NCBI GenBank assembly: GCA_964538025.1
Contig: CAZICZ010000006.1
Coordinates: forward strand, 142,577-206,576
Source of the DNA: UBA5078 sp964538025
GTDB lineage: Bacteria; Pseudomonadota; Gammaproteobacteria; Pseudomonadales; Pseudohongiellaceae
Reading direction: 5' to 3'
DNA length: 64,000 bases
Shown here: positions 54,213 through 63,642 of the stretch, one piece after another
How positions within the stretch are numbered: the stretch's first letter is position 1
Layout of the letters: each line of letters begins with the position of its first letter
The notes under the pieces: generated by a model
The model's input: only the letters and a program-made list of their open reading frames with translations
What the model was told of the DNA's origin: nothing
Database searches by the model: none
Translations under genes and position numbers: made by a program

Positions 54213-54812
54213 TCAACCGTCTGTAAATACGGGCATAGCGCCCATCTCCCAGAGTATCACTGTGGCCGCAAGCAGAGCCACCATCAGCACCAATCCCACC
54301 GCCACGGTGGCACTGGCGAACAGAAAGCCGCGCTCCTGCGGGATGTCGTAGAAGATCGGTATGCCGATGTAGAGCAGATACAGGGTATAGGCCGCCGCCA
54401 CTGTGCCGAGCACCATGTCCAGCCACAGAACCGGGTAGAGCCCCGTCAGGCCGACAAGAAACATCGGCGTACACATATAGGAGGCGACCACGATGCCGCG
54501 GGTGATGTCACTGTGGTGCCCGTCGTAGGTCTTGGCCATCCAGTAAATCATGTACCCCAGAAAGGCGATGCTCACCAGAATGGCGACATAGAACAGGCCC
54601 ATGATCTGCGCGGCAGAACCCGGGGTCAGCAGGATGGTGCGTCCTCCCAGCTCCCAGCCAACCTGGGACGCTCCCCACCACCAGGCGAGCGGGGGAAGTG
54701 CGGCCAGCCAGATCAAATGCCCCAGATAGTGGCCGGCAATCGAATGGCCTTGGTCGCGAATCTGGCCCCAGGCCTTGTGGGGATGGCTCAAAAGGGGGAT
54801 GAGATGTTTCAT
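54213..54812 (-). CDS. Yip1-family integral membrane protein
   Basis: This 199-residue membrane protein has about five hydrophobic segments (near 30-48, 62-90, 107-125, 130-150 and 160-190) after a short cytosolic head (HLIPLLSHPHKAWGQI). It matches the bacterial Yip1/YckC-like domain family, multi-helix proteins of unknown function. It lies between the cbb3 assembly gene for the TauE-like protein and the SRPBCC gene, all on one strand with small gaps (9 bp to the SRPBCC gene and 63 bp to the upstream gene). It may be a late member of the long oxidase operon, though a link to respiration is only by position. Confidence 0.7.
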   Translation of the reverse strand: MKHLIPLLSHPHKAWGQIRDQGHSIAGHYLGHLIWLAALPPLAWWWGASQVGWELGGRTILLTPGSAAQIMGLFYVAILVSIAFLGYMIYWMAKTYDGHHSDITRGIVVASYMCTPMFLVGLTGLYPVLWLDMVLGTVAAAYTLYLLYIGIPIFYDIPQERGFLFASATVAVGLVLMVALLAATVILWEMGAMPVFTDG

Positions 54813-54875
54813 GGGCGTCTCCTGAACGGTGTCGTGAGAATCATGCTCCCGGGGGAGTCAAAGGGGTGTGCTGAA

Positions 54876-55619
54876 TCAATGAACATGTGCTGGCATTCCT
54901 GAAGGCGTCAGCGCGCTGCTCAACGCGAGAAGGGAGATGAGTCCCATGAGTATCATCGCGCCGCCGGCGAGATGTCTGAATCGTGGGGCAGCCACGACCT
55001 GCCGCATGCCGTGGATCAGGCCTCCGGTGCCGAGAACAAACGGCAGCGTGCCGAGACCGAAACTGGCCATGAGGGTGGCCCCGCGTGCCGCGCTGCCGCT
55101 GCTCAGTGCCATGGCCAGCATGCTGTAAACAAGGCCGCAGGGAAGCAGCCCCCAAAGCATCCCGGCGACCATCGGAGAGCGAGCGAAGCGTCCCGTTAGT
55201 GGGCTGGCACGCTGCAACAGAGCCTGCCAGACGCGCGCCCCGCGCGACTCCAACCACCCGATGCCTCCCCACCAGCGGCCGATGTACAGTCCAATGGCAA
55301 TCAACAGGCACGCGCTGAGTGCTCGCATGAGGGTTCCCGGCCATGTTCCCAGCCACAGTGCCAGTCCGCCGCCGGACCCCGCCAGGGCGCCCAACGCTAC
55401 ATAGGACAGGAGCTTGCTACTGCCAAGAATCCAGGCCTGCCGCAGTCCGCTTGCACGCGAGGCGACGGAGGTTTGCGGTCCTTCCACCAGCCGCAGCGGC
55501 ATCACGCCGGCGGGCGAGCGGCTCGATAACATAAAGGCGGAGCACAGACTGCCACACATCGCGACACAGTGCGGGGCGCTCAACAGTCCGATACTGAAGG
55601 CCATTATCACGTCATTCAT
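54876..55619 (-). CDS. TauE/SafE-DsbD-like membrane protein of the cbb3 cluster
   Basis: The 247-residue product has six or so transmembrane helices with a cysteine pattern near both ends: MCGSLCSAF (about 21-29) and LPCGLVYS (about 160-167). It resembles the sulphite exporter TauE/SafE and the cytochrome-c biogenesis DsbD transmembrane domain. This type of gene is regularly found behind ccoS in cbb3 oxidase clusters, where it is probably a copper or thiol transporter used in assembly. The ATG at 55619 overlaps the end of ccoS by eight bases, showing coupling. Confidence 0.8.
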   Translation of the reverse strand: MNDVIMAFSIGLLSAPHCVAMCGSLCSAFMLSSRSPAGVMPLRLVEGPQTSVASRASGLRQAWILGSSKLLSYVALGALAGSGGGLALWLGTWPGTLMRALSACLLIAIGLYIGRWWGGIGWLESRGARVWQALLQRASPLTGRFARSPMVAGMLWGLLPCGLVYSMLAMALSSGSAARGATLMASFGLGTLPFVLGTGGLIHGMRQVVAAPRFRHLAGGAMILMGLISLLALSSALTPSGMPAHVH

Positions 55620-55797
55620 CGGAGGCCTCCCGGGGAGCGGATTCCGGCGCCGGGACGTCATCATCGTCAAACAGGATGCTGTAGGCCTGTCGGTCGAGGT
55701 CTTCAAATTGCTCATGACGGGCCGACCAGATGAATCCCCACAGGGAGAGGGCGACCAGCGCCACCGTGACGGGAATCAACACCAGAAACAGTTCCAT
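55612..55797 (-). CDS. ccoS: cbb3-type oxidase assembly protein CcoS
   Basis: The 61-residue protein has one N-terminal transmembrane helix (about residues 5-26) and a short acidic tail, with the family's WSARHEQFEDLDRQAYSILFD motif. CcoS is needed for incorporation of copper and haem into the cbb3 oxidase. It lies between ccoI (stop four bases upstream) and the TauE-like gene, as in Pseudomonas. Confidence 0.9.
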   Translation of the reverse strand: MELFLVLIPVTVALVALSLWGFIWSARHEQFEDLDRQAYSILFDDDDVPAPESAPREASDE

Positions 55798-55800
55798 GTC

Positions 55801-58230
55801 TCAGCCCTCCCCGCCGCGCAGGCGGCTGGCATTGGCCACCACCAAAACGGAGGACAGGCTCATGCCGATCGCGGCGAGCCAGGGCGGAAGCACCCCTAGC
55901 AGGGCCAAGGGAATTGCAGTGAAGTTGTAGCACAAAGACCAGCCAACGTTCTGCCGGATAATGCGCCGGGTGCGCTTGGCATAGTCCAGTATCTCGGGCA
56001 GGACTTTCAGGGTCGGTGACAGCAGGGTTGCATCGGCACTCTGCTGCACGATGACATCCCGCGGCGCCACGGCCAGAGAACATGCGGCGACCGCCATGGC
56101 ACCCGCGTCATTGACGCCATCGCCCACCATCAGGACGGTATGGGTATCGCCCCAGCGGCGGACGGCGTCGATCTTGCCCTGCGGGCTTTGTCCAGTCGCG
56201 AGGGAGTCCACGTTCAGGCCCTGTGCCAGCGCTTCACCCTGAGCGGACGTGTCGCCCGTGAGTATCGCCGTCATCAGTCCCCGGTCGCGCAAGGCGGCCA
56301 TGACCTCGGCCGCATCGGTGCGCAGGTCATCCTCCAGGAGAAACCATGCCAGCGGGCGGTCACTGGCCAGCAATATCCACCGCCCGATCGCATCGGGCGC
56401 CGCAAGTGGAGAGGGGCCGGGAAGGGCAAACGAGGCCCGCCCGAGGCGATAGCGGCAGCCCTCAATCAGGCCTTCAAGCCCTTCTCCGCTGACCAGGCGT
56501 ACGTCGGTTGCCAGCAAGGGCGTGTCAGCCGTAAAGGCCTCAGCGATGGGGTGTTTGCTGTGACGCTCCAGGGCAGTGGCCAGCGCGACACACTGTTGCT
56601 GCGAAAGCGTGTCGAGCGGTACGACCTGACGCAGGGCCAGTCGTGCGTGCGTCAGCGTGCCGGTCTTGTCGAAGACGACGGCATCTGTTTTGGCAAGTCG
56701 TTCCAGAAATGCCCCGTGGCGAATGAGCAAGCCTTTGCGGCGCAAGGTCGTGGTGGCGATAGTGCTCGCGACGGGAGTCGCCAGCGAGAGCGCGCAAGGG
56801 CAGGCCACCACCAGAACGGTCAATGCAATGACAAGATAATCGGCCGAGCCTGCGAAATACCAGAAGACCCCGGCGCCGACCGAAAGTACAAGGACGCCCG
56901 CGATAAATCCGGCAGCGGCGCGGTCGGCAATCAGTGACCAATGGGGGCGATAGCGGCTGGCCTGTTCGTAAAGCCTTTCGATCTGCGCGATGAAGAAATC
57001 GTCGGGCGCTGTGCTGGCCCGCACGAGGAGCGCATTCTCATGATTGAGCGCGCCTGCCAGCACCCGGCTGCCCGGTGTGCGCAGGCTTGGAAAAGCCTCT
57101 CCGGTAAAGGCGGCATCACTCACGCTGCTGCTGCCTTCCACGACGATGCCATCCACCGGAATCGCTTCGCCGGCTGCCACCTGGACAATGTCGCCCGCCG
57201 CGATGCGGGACAGTGCCACGCTTTCACTGCCGGCAATGGTCTCCCCCCGCCGTTGTACGCGCGTGACGGTGCCAGGAAGCAGGCGCAGAAGGGCGTCCTC
57301 GTTATTCAGGAAATGTTGCTGGGAATACAACTCGATGGTACGGCCGATCAGCAAAAAGAAGGCAAACATGCAGGCCGTGTCGAAGTACACCGTGCTGCCA
57401 AAGCGCAAGGTGTTGACCACGCTCAGCGTAAAGGCCGCCAGAATCGCGAGAGAAACCGGCAGGTCCATGCTCAGGTGGCGCTGACGCAAGGCGTTCAGGG
57501 CGGCGCGATGAAACGGCATGGCGCTGTAAAAGACAACCGGCACGCTGAGCGCGAGGCTCGCCCAGCGCAGGAGCTGTTCGTAAAGAGGGTCCATGCCGCT
57601 GGCAGGATTCTGCGGCGTTGCCGGACCCGCCAGATACGACGCCAGCGCGAACATCATGACAGGCATCATGCCAAGCCCGGCCACGCCAAGGCGCGTCAGC
57701 ATGTCGCGGCGCTGTGCATCCATCCGCGCCCGTCGCTCTTCACTTGCCAGTGGCAGAGGGGTATAGCCGAGGGCGCGGATCACGCCGAGGATCGCCTCGT
57801 CTTCCACGCAGGCATCGCATTCCAGGTGCAGGCGGCGGGTCGCGAAGTGGAGATGCACGGACCGGACGCCCGCTTGTCTGCCCAGACTTTGTTCCAGCAA
57901 CCAGACACAGGCGGCACAGCGAATATCCGGAATGAACAGTCGCCATTCGCGCGTGCCCTCTGGCAGTGTCCGCACCGCGCGGCTGAAGTCGATGGACGTG
58001 GTTTTGGCGGGAGATGGGCGTGGCGTGGCAGCCACGGGCTCCACCGCGCACTGCTCGCGATAGCGGTAATAGGAATCCAGATGAAGGGTGTCGATCAGCT
58101 GCGCGGCGGCCAGACATCCGTGGCAGCAGAACTGCTGCAGTTCCCCGTCTTTTTCGCGCACAAGCGCTTCCCCAGCCGGCAAGGGAGCCTGACAGTGAAA
58201 ACACGGACCTGTGCGGACTTTATCGAGCAT
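55801..58230 (-). CDS. ccoI: Copper-transporting P-type ATPase for cbb3 assembly (CcoI/FixI)
   Basis: This 809-residue P1B-type ATPase delivers copper for cytochrome cbb3. The N-terminus has paired cysteines (Cys10, Cys13, Cys35, Cys36, Cys39), then an HMA domain with RCAACVWLL, eight membrane helices, a CPC metal site (VACPCALSLATP) in helix six, the phosphorylated Asp in DKTGTLT, and the ATP hinge GDGVNDAGAMA. Its start overlaps the fixH stop by one base (TGATG), and it runs into ccoS four bases on. The order ccoN-O-Q-P-G-H-I-S is the complete Pseudomonas pattern. Confidence 0.93.
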   Translation of the reverse strand: MLDKVRTGPCFHCQAPLPAGEALVREKDGELQQFCCHGCLAAAQLIDTLHLDSYYRYREQCAVEPVAATPRPSPAKTTSIDFSRAVRTLPEGTREWRLFIPDIRCAACVWLLEQSLGRQAGVRSVHLHFATRRLHLECDACVEDEAILGVIRALGYTPLPLASEERRARMDAQRRDMLTRLGVAGLGMMPVMMFALASYLAGPATPQNPASGMDPLYEQLLRWASLALSVPVVFYSAMPFHRAALNALRQRHLSMDLPVSLAILAAFTLSVVNTLRFGSTVYFDTACMFAFFLLIGRTIELYSQQHFLNNEDALLRLLPGTVTRVQRRGETIAGSESVALSRIAAGDIVQVAAGEAIPVDGIVVEGSSSVSDAAFTGEAFPSLRTPGSRVLAGALNHENALLVRASTAPDDFFIAQIERLYEQASRYRPHWSLIADRAAAGFIAGVLVLSVGAGVFWYFAGSADYLVIALTVLVVACPCALSLATPVASTIATTTLRRKGLLIRHGAFLERLAKTDAVVFDKTGTLTHARLALRQVVPLDTLSQQQCVALATALERHSKHPIAEAFTADTPLLATDVRLVSGEGLEGLIEGCRYRLGRASFALPGPSPLAAPDAIGRWILLASDRPLAWFLLEDDLRTDAAEVMAALRDRGLMTAILTGDTSAQGEALAQGLNVDSLATGQSPQGKIDAVRRWGDTHTVLMVGDGVNDAGAMAVAACSLAVAPRDVIVQQSADATLLSPTLKVLPEILDYAKRTRRIIRQNVGWSLCYNFTAIPLALLGVLPPWLAAIGMSLSSVLVVANASRLRGGEG

Positions 58231-58727
58231 CAGAACTCCAGACCTGAAAGGGGGGTTTCCACACGGCGGCGCAGGCGCCAGGTGTTATCCGTTCCGCGCA
58301 ACTCCAGATACCAGACACCTTTCTCTGCAAAAAGGCGTTGCAGACTGTCGTCCGTGCTGCTGTAGCGACCCGTACCCTCGCGTGCCAGAGGTATGACGCG
58401 GTCTTGTGCACTGTCTGTCACGTGAAAAAGAGACAGCACCACGGCGGGCTCATCTTTTCCGGCGAGCGTCAGCACGGCCCGGCCTACAGCCGACTCGTTG
58501 TGGAGTGAGGCGTGCAGCCCCAGGGCCTGCGCTGCGCGGTCAAGATCCTGCAACTGATTGATTCCCTGTCCGTCACGATAATAGGTGTCCACGACGACAT
58601 CGTCGGGGTATCGCGTTGCGCTGCCAATCATCACGCCGCCGAACAGGACCGCGGCAAAGGGGACGGACATGAGCACCCACGGCCATCGGTGGCGGTACCA
58701 CGCATCGGGGGTGGCAGATTCAGTCAT
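58230..58727 (-). CDS. ccoH: FixH/CcoH-like cbb3 assembly protein
   Basis: This 165-residue protein has one transmembrane helix (about residues 14-38, RWPWVLMSVPFAAVLFG) and a periplasmic domain with WYLELRG and LRRRVETPL, which is the FixH family. FixH/CcoH stabilises the early assembly of the oxidase together with CcoI. The third ATG, 58727, has the best distance from GAGGAG; the first two ATGs overlap the end of ccoG. It is translationally coupled to both neighbours, with a TGATG overlap to ccoI. Confidence 0.85.
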   Translation of the reverse strand: MTESATPDAWYRHRWPWVLMSVPFAAVLFGGVMIGSATRYPDDVVVDTYYRDGQGINQLQDLDRAAQALGLHASLHNESAVGRAVLTLAGKDEPAVVLSLFHVTDSAQDRVIPLAREGTGRYSSTDDSLQRLFAEKGVWYLELRGTDNTWRLRRRVETPLSGLEF

Positions 58728-60189
58728 CATCATGCTCCTCGCGCTGTCGGTTCAGGGGACGGGGGCCGAAAAACCGGGACTCCGCGTCAACCCGCAGGAG
58801 GGCATCTTCCGTCTGCACGGTAAAATCGAACTCGGTGTTGAAGTCCTGCAACCGGTCCGGATCAACCTGTACGCGGACCACGTGTTCGACCATTTCGCGC
58901 GCCGGCACGTCCACCGGGGTATCCGGCAGCAGGCGCGCGTCTGGCAAGCCCTCCAAGGAGACGCTGTAACGCCCGGAGGCATTGCCCATGTTGATGATCT
59001 TCAGCGTGTACACATTTTCGATCCGTCCACCGGCCACTTCCTGATACAGCTGCCCGCGGTCCCGGATCACGTCCAGACGCAGGGGCGTGCGCGTCCAGAG
59101 CACCCCGGCGAACAGGCTTCCCATCACCAGGAGTGCGAGCCCGTAGCCGATCAGCTTTGGCCGTTTCCAGGTCCACTGTCCGCCCGCGAGCTTGTGCAGC
59201 GTGGTGTAGGAGATCAGCCCCTTGGGGTACTGCATTTTCTCCATGATGCTGTCGCAGGCATCGATACAATGGGCGCAGCCGATGCACTCGTATTGCAGGC
59301 CGTCGCGAATGTCGATGCCGGTAGGGCACACCTGCACACACAGCGTGCAATCGATGCACTGCCCCAGTCCCTGTGCCGCGTAATCGCTGCCCCGTTTGCG
59401 GGCACCGCGCACTTCCCCTCGCGACGGATCGTAGGAGATGATCAAGGTATCCTTGTCGAACATCGCGGACTGAAAGCGGGCATAGGGACACATGTAAATG
59501 CACACGTGTTCGCGTAACCAGCCGGCGTTGATGTAGGTGGCCAAGGTAAAGAACAGCGACCATGCCAGCGGCGTCAACGGCAGTTGCCAAACCAGCGCAT
59601 CGCTGACCAGAGCCCGGATGCCGTAAAAATAGCCGACAAAGGTCAGGCCGGTCAGTGCGGCGAATCCGAACCACATGCCGTGTTTTAGCGTGCGGCGCCA
59701 CAGTTTGTTCCAGCCTGCCCGGTTACGCCCCTCCCGGGAAAAAAAAGACGGCGTCTGGTCCAGCTTGATGCGCTGGTGCCGCTCTCCTTCGGTGATCTGC
59801 TCCGCCCACGAGAAAATGGCGGTCCAGATGGTTTGGGGGCAGGTGTAGCCGCACCAGACTCGCCCCCAGAGGGTCGTCACAAAAAACAGCGCAAACGCAG
59901 CGATCGTCAGCGTCCACATGAGCAGCACAAAATCCTGTGGCCACAGGGTCAGCCAGAACAGGTGAAACTGGCGTGCGGGCAGATCAAAATACAGTGCCTG
60001 GCGCCCGTCGATCTGTAGCCACGGCGCCAGGAAATACCCCAGCAGCAGTGGCCATCCGGTAAACAGGCGGATGTTCTGGAACACCCCTTCCATCGCCCGG
60101 ATATAGATCTTTTCCTTTTTCTCATAGAGATTGAAAACGCGCGAATCGACGTCTTCCGGAAACACCTCTTTTACGGGAACTCGCTCCAT
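58720..60189 (-). CDS. ccoG: cbb3-type oxidase accessory protein CcoG
   Basis: The 489-residue membrane protein has about five transmembrane helices (CGYTCPQTIW between them) and two [4Fe-4S] ferredoxin motifs, CIDCTLCVQVCPTG and CIGCAHCIDACDSIM. A C-terminal Ig-like domain follows. CcoG, or RdxA, probably reduces copper(II) for CcoI-dependent insertion into the oxidase. The ATG has AGGGTCC-like weak upstream sequence; its N-terminus starts seven bases after ccoP stops. It overlaps the fixH start by eight or more bases, indicating coupling. Confidence 0.93.
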   Translation of the reverse strand: MERVPVKEVFPEDVDSRVFNLYEKKEKIYIRAMEGVFQNIRLFTGWPLLLGYFLAPWLQIDGRQALYFDLPARQFHLFWLTLWPQDFVLLMWTLTIAAFALFFVTTLWGRVWCGYTCPQTIWTAIFSWAEQITEGERHQRIKLDQTPSFFSREGRNRAGWNKLWRRTLKHGMWFGFAALTGLTFVGYFYGIRALVSDALVWQLPLTPLAWSLFFTLATYINAGWLREHVCIYMCPYARFQSAMFDKDTLIISYDPSRGEVRGARKRGSDYAAQGLGQCIDCTLCVQVCPTGIDIRDGLQYECIGCAHCIDACDSIMEKMQYPKGLISYTTLHKLAGGQWTWKRPKLIGYGLALLVMGSLFAGVLWTRTPLRLDVIRDRGQLYQEVAGGRIENVYTLKIINMGNASGRYSVSLEGLPDARLLPDTPVDVPAREMVEHVVRVQVDPDRLQDFNTEFDFTVQTEDALLRVDAESRFFGPRPLNRQREEHDDD

Positions 60190-60195
60190 AGGACC

Positions 60196-61074
60196 CTACT
60201 GCTGGTATTGCAGGCTCTTCACATAGGCGGCCAGGATGTGCACCTTGTCCTCTCCCAGACGTTCCCCGAAGGCCGGCATCTGTCCATTGCGACCATTGCG
60301 AATGGCATCTTCGATGTGGAGCCGCGAATTGCCGTACAGCCAAGTTTCGTTGTTCAGGGCCGGCGCGCCCATCATGGGCTGACCGCTGCCATCGGGCCCG
60401 TGGCACGCCACACAGAACATGGCGAAGCGCGACGCTCCAGCGCTGGCCAGTGTCTCGTCCACCTCCCGTCCAGCCAACTGCATGACGTACTCCGCGACCT
60501 CCGTGACACCCTGGTCCTGCAGGGCGGCGCCCCAGGCGGGCATCATCGCCTGTCGTCCATGGCTGATGGTGGTCTTGATCTGCTCTGCCTCGCTTCCCCA
60601 CAGCCATTCCTGATCTGTAAGGTTGGGGAAGCCCTCATTGCCGGTGCCGGCGCTGCCGTGGCATACCGAGCAATTGGTGGCGAACAGGCGACGCCCCATG
60701 CGCATTGCTGTGACGTCCTCCATCAGGGTGTCCACGGGGACGGCCGCATACTGCGCATACAGCGGGCCGTAGCGCGCATCGGCTTCGTCCTGCGACGCCG
60801 TCAATGCATAGACCTGAGACCAGCCCCCCAGTCCGGCAAAATTGCCCAGTCCAGGGTAGTACAGCAGGTACCCGATGCCGAACAGGATGCTGAGAATGAA
60901 TCCCCAGAACCACCAGGCGGGAAGCGGGTTGTCATATTCCTCGATGCCGTCGTAGGAATGACCGGTGGTCTTGCCCGGGTTCTGGGTGGAACGGTTCAGA
61001 TACAGGATCAGGAAAAAGGTCAGCAGGGAGCCCAAGGTCCCGAGTATGACAAACCAGCTGAAGGCACTGCTCAT
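60196..61074 (-). CDS. ccoP: cbb3 cytochrome c oxidase subunit III CcoP (dihaem)
   Basis: The 292-residue membrane-anchored cytochrome has two N-terminal helices (about 5-26 and 52-72) around an N-terminal hydrophilic hinge, and two haem-c domains: CSVCH (Cys135/Cys138/His139) and CVACH (Cys221/Cys224/His225). Distal methionines are in MMPAW and GQMPAF. It takes electrons from soluble cytochrome c and passes them to CcoO. The start overlaps the ccoQ stop by four bases. The length is close to Pseudomonas CcoP. Confidence 0.94.
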   Translation of the reverse strand: MSSAFSWFVILGTLGSLLTFFLILYLNRSTQNPGKTTGHSYDGIEEYDNPLPAWWFWGFILSILFGIGYLLYYPGLGNFAGLGGWSQVYALTASQDEADARYGPLYAQYAAVPVDTLMEDVTAMRMGRRLFATNCSVCHGSAGTGNEGFPNLTDQEWLWGSEAEQIKTTISHGRQAMMPAWGAALQDQGVTEVAEYVMQLAGREVDETLASAGASRFAMFCVACHGPDGSGQPMMGAPALNNETWLYGNSRLHIEDAIRNGRNGQMPAFGERLGEDKVHILAAYVKSLQYQQ

Positions 61075-61262
61075 GGTCGCCCTCCTTGTGTCGGGGTGAT
61101 GGCAGAGCGTTTGCCTGCCGTGTCATCGTCTTCCAGAAACGGCAACTGCGCCGCCTCATCAAACTGCTTCCTGCGGCTGGGGCCATAGGCCCACCAGACC
61201 ACGGCGGTAAAGCCAATGGCGCACAGGACAGTAGCCAGGCTGCGAAAATCCGTAATGTCCAT
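61071..61262 (-). CDS. ccoQ: cbb3 oxidase small subunit CcoQ
   Basis: The 63-residue protein has one transmembrane helix (about residues 8-28, VLCAIGFTAVVWWAYG) and a charged cytosolic tail. It fits CcoQ, the small stabilising subunit between ccoO and ccoP. It overlaps the ccoP start and begins two bases after the ccoO stop. Confidence 0.9.
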   Translation of the reverse strand: MDITDFRSLATVLCAIGFTAVVWWAYGPSRRKQFDEAAQLPFLEDDDTAGKRSAITPTQGGRP

Positions 61263-61264
61263 GC

Positions 61265-61870
61265 TTATCGTCTCTCCGTAATCAGGGTGCCGAGCTGTTG
61301 CAGATAGGCAATGACTGCATCGGCCTCGGTCGCGTTTTCAAGGCCCTGAGTGGCCGCGGCAATGTCCTCGTCCGTGTAGGGAACACCAAGGGTTTGCAGT
61401 GCGGCCAGCTTCTTCGGCAGCGTGTTCAGATCCAGTGTGCGCTCGAAGAGCCAGGGGTAGGACGGCATGATGGAACCTGGCACGACGGAACGCGGGTCCA
61501 GCAGATGGGCCCGGTGCCAGTCATCGCTGTAGAGTGCACCGACACGAGCGAGATCGGGACCGGTGCGCTTGGAACCGAAGACGAAGGGGTGGTCATAGAC
61601 CAGCTCGCCGGCAACGGAATAATGGCCGTAACGTTCCACCTCTGCCCGCAGGGGACGAATCATCTGGGAGTGGCACACGGTGCAGCCCTCGCGGATGTAA
61701 ATGTCGCGTCCCTCGAGCGCCAGCGGGCTCAGGGGCTTCAAGCCGTCAATGGGTTCGGTGACTACCTTCTGGGACATCAGGGGCACAATCTCGACGATTC
61801 CGCCGAAGCTCACAGCGATCACGATCAGCACGATCATCAGGCCGATATTTTTTTCGATGAAGGCGTTCAT
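61265..61870 (-). CDS. ccoO: cbb3 cytochrome c oxidase subunit II CcoO (monohaem)
   Basis: The 201-residue subunit has an N-terminal membrane anchor (about residues 10-30) and a single haem-c motif CTVCH (Cys63/Cys66/His67) in DIYIREGCTVCHSQMIRPLR. The second conserved region, with SIMPSYPWLF, supplies the distal Met. It passes electrons from CcoP to the haem b/b3-CuB centre of CcoN. The start overlaps the ccoN stop by four bases, and the stop is two bases before ccoQ. Confidence 0.95.
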   Translation of the reverse strand: MNAFIEKNIGLMIVLIVIAVSFGGIVEIVPLMSQKVVTEPIDGLKPLSPLALEGRDIYIREGCTVCHSQMIRPLRAEVERYGHYSVAGELVYDHPFVFGSKRTGPDLARVGALYSDDWHRAHLLDPRSVVPGSIMPSYPWLFERTLDLNTLPKKLAALQTLGVPYTDEDIAAATQGLENATEADAVIAYLQQLGTLITERR

Positions 61871-63312
61871 GCCGGCACCTCCTGTGACCCATCACGCACA
61901 ACGGATTCCGTCACGGGAGCGCCGAGGGCAAGCTGACGGGTTTTCCACACGTTCCATGCCATGATCAACATGCCGAGGAAGAAGATGGCGCCGCCGATGA
62001 AGCGCACAACGTAGCCCGCGTAGGAGGCTTCCACCGCCTCAATGAAGCTGTACGTGAGCGTGCCGTCACTGTTCACGGCGCGCCACATCAGACCCTGCAT
62101 CAGCCCGTTGACCCACATCGATACGATATAGAGCACGGTGCCGATGGTAGAGAGCCAGAAATGCAGATCGATCAGCTTCACGCTGTACATCGCACCCGCC
62201 TTGCGTCCGTACATCAGCGGGATCAGGTGATAGATGGCGCCTATGGAGATCATGGCGACCCAGCCCAACGCGCCGGAGTGCACATGACCAATCGTCCAGT
62301 CCGTGTAGTGCGAGAGCGCGTTCACGGATTTGATGGACATCATCGGGCCTTCAAAGGTGGACATGCCGTAAAAGGATAGCGACACCACGAGGAACTTCAG
62401 GATCGGGTCGGTGCGCAGTTTGTCCCAGGCGCCGGAGAGGGTCATGATGCCGTTGATCATGCCGCCCCAGGAGGGCGCGAGCAGCACCAGCGACATGGCC
62501 ATGCCGACGCTCTGTGTCCAGTCGGGCAGTGAGGTGTAATGCAGGTGGTGGGGGCCGGCCCACACGTAAATCGCGATCAGGGCCCAGAAGTGCACCACGG
62601 AGAGGCGATAGGAGTACACCGGGCGCTCTGCCTGTTTTGGCACAAAGTAATACATGATGCCGAGGAACCCGGCGGTGAGGAAAAAACCTACCGCGTTGTG
62701 CCCGTACCACCACTGCACCATGGCGTCCACGGTGCCGGCGTAGACCGAGTAGGACTTGGTCAGTGTCACCGGCAGAGCGAGGCTATTGATGATGTGCAAC
62801 ATGGCAACTGCAATGATGAATGCCCCAAAGAACCAGTTAGCCACGTAAATATGGCGTTCTTTGCGTTTCATCACCGTGCCGAAAAACACGATCGCATAGC
62901 AGACCCAGACAACGGCAATCAGGATATCAATCGGCCATTCCAGTTCTGCATATTCCTTGGAGGTGGTCAGGCCCATCGGCAAGGTGATCGCCGCTGAGAC
63001 GATAACCAGCTGCCAGCCCCAGAACACGAAAGCGGCAAGTTTGTCCGAGATCAGACGGACATGACAGGTTCTCTGCACAATGAACAGGGAACAGGCCATG
63101 AGCGCAGACCCGCCAAAGGCGAAGATCACGGCGTTTGTATGCAAGGGGCGCAGTCTCCCAAAACTGAGCCACGCCGTATCGAAATTCAGCGAAGGCCAAG
63201 CAAGTTGCGCCGCGATGAAGACGCCCACCAGCATCCCCACTATGCCCCAAACGACGGTCATGATGGCGAACTGATGGACAACCTTGTAGTTGTACTGAGG
63301 ATGGACAGTCAT
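61867..63312 (-). CDS. ccoN: cbb3 cytochrome c oxidase catalytic subunit CcoN
   Basis: This 481-residue subunit has twelve membrane helices and carries haem b, haem b3 and CuB. Expected ligands are visible: the low-spin haem His in RPLHTNAVIFAFGG, CuB histidines in WYGHNAVGFF and AGPHHLHYTSLPDW, and the haem histidines in YTDWTIGHVHSGALGW. It reduces oxygen with high affinity and pumps protons, supporting growth at low oxygen. The gene opens the cluster. No convincing FNR/Anr box (TTGAT-N4-ATCAA) was found in the 330-bp upstream gap, although such clusters are often FNR-controlled. Confidence 0.95.
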   Translation of the reverse strand: MTVHPQYNYKVVHQFAIMTVVWGIVGMLVGVFIAAQLAWPSLNFDTAWLSFGRLRPLHTNAVIFAFGGSALMACSLFIVQRTCHVRLISDKLAAFVFWGWQLVIVSAAITLPMGLTTSKEYAELEWPIDILIAVVWVCYAIVFFGTVMKRKERHIYVANWFFGAFIIAVAMLHIINSLALPVTLTKSYSVYAGTVDAMVQWWYGHNAVGFFLTAGFLGIMYYFVPKQAERPVYSYRLSVVHFWALIAIYVWAGPHHLHYTSLPDWTQSVGMAMSLVLLAPSWGGMINGIMTLSGAWDKLRTDPILKFLVVSLSFYGMSTFEGPMMSIKSVNALSHYTDWTIGHVHSGALGWVAMISIGAIYHLIPLMYGRKAGAMYSVKLIDLHFWLSTIGTVLYIVSMWVNGLMQGLMWRAVNSDGTLTYSFIEAVEASYAGYVVRFIGGAIFFLGMLIMAWNVWKTRQLALGAPVTESVVRDGSQEVPA

Positions 63313-63642
63313 GCGTTTTTTCCCAATGCAAGCCCGAATAAAAAGGTGTTCGGGGATGGACTCGAATCCTGCAAACGCGATGCGCTAAGAAGGGCCACTG
63401 CGATTTGCCGGTCTGACATGCTATAGCACTTTCTGGCGAGCACTTTGACTAGCAGCATGCATCTTTGCAGAGACGGAGGGGAATAACACTGCGATAGCGC
63501 AAAGTTTCAAAGGATTGTCGATGTTTGTCATAACTATGGCAAGAATGTGATTTTGTGCGTCAGCGAGGGATTAAAAATTGCCTTGGCTGGCGTTTTTTTA
63601 TAGCGTACGCACTTATTTTTTTGGGCAAGGGCTTCTTCCAAA
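63313..63642. other. 330-bp gap between ccoN and the receptor fragment
   Basis: This is a divergent intergenic region with no clear gene. AGCACTTT occurs twice, about 15 bp apart (near 63425 and 63440). A tRNA-like T-loop sequence (GGATTCGAGTCC on the minus strand, near 63360) is not part of a foldable tRNA. T-runs lie at 63593 and 63615. No confident FNR site was seen. Confidence 0.5.

Noticed and set aside
56941..58365. 474-codon plus-strand frame opposite ccoI
   Set aside because: The minus strand encodes an unmistakable P-type ATPase (CPC, DKTGTLT). The plus frame is a high-GC shadow with no ribosome site or domain.
63350..63385. tRNA-like T-loop (GGATTCGAGTCC on the minus strand)
   Set aside because: The flanks cannot form a T-stem with the conserved G53-C61 pair and no other tRNA arms fit. 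Probably chance.
63313..63560. FNR/Anr box upstream of ccoN
   Set aside because: No TTGAT-N4-ATCAA-like palindrome with an acceptable match was found on either strand.
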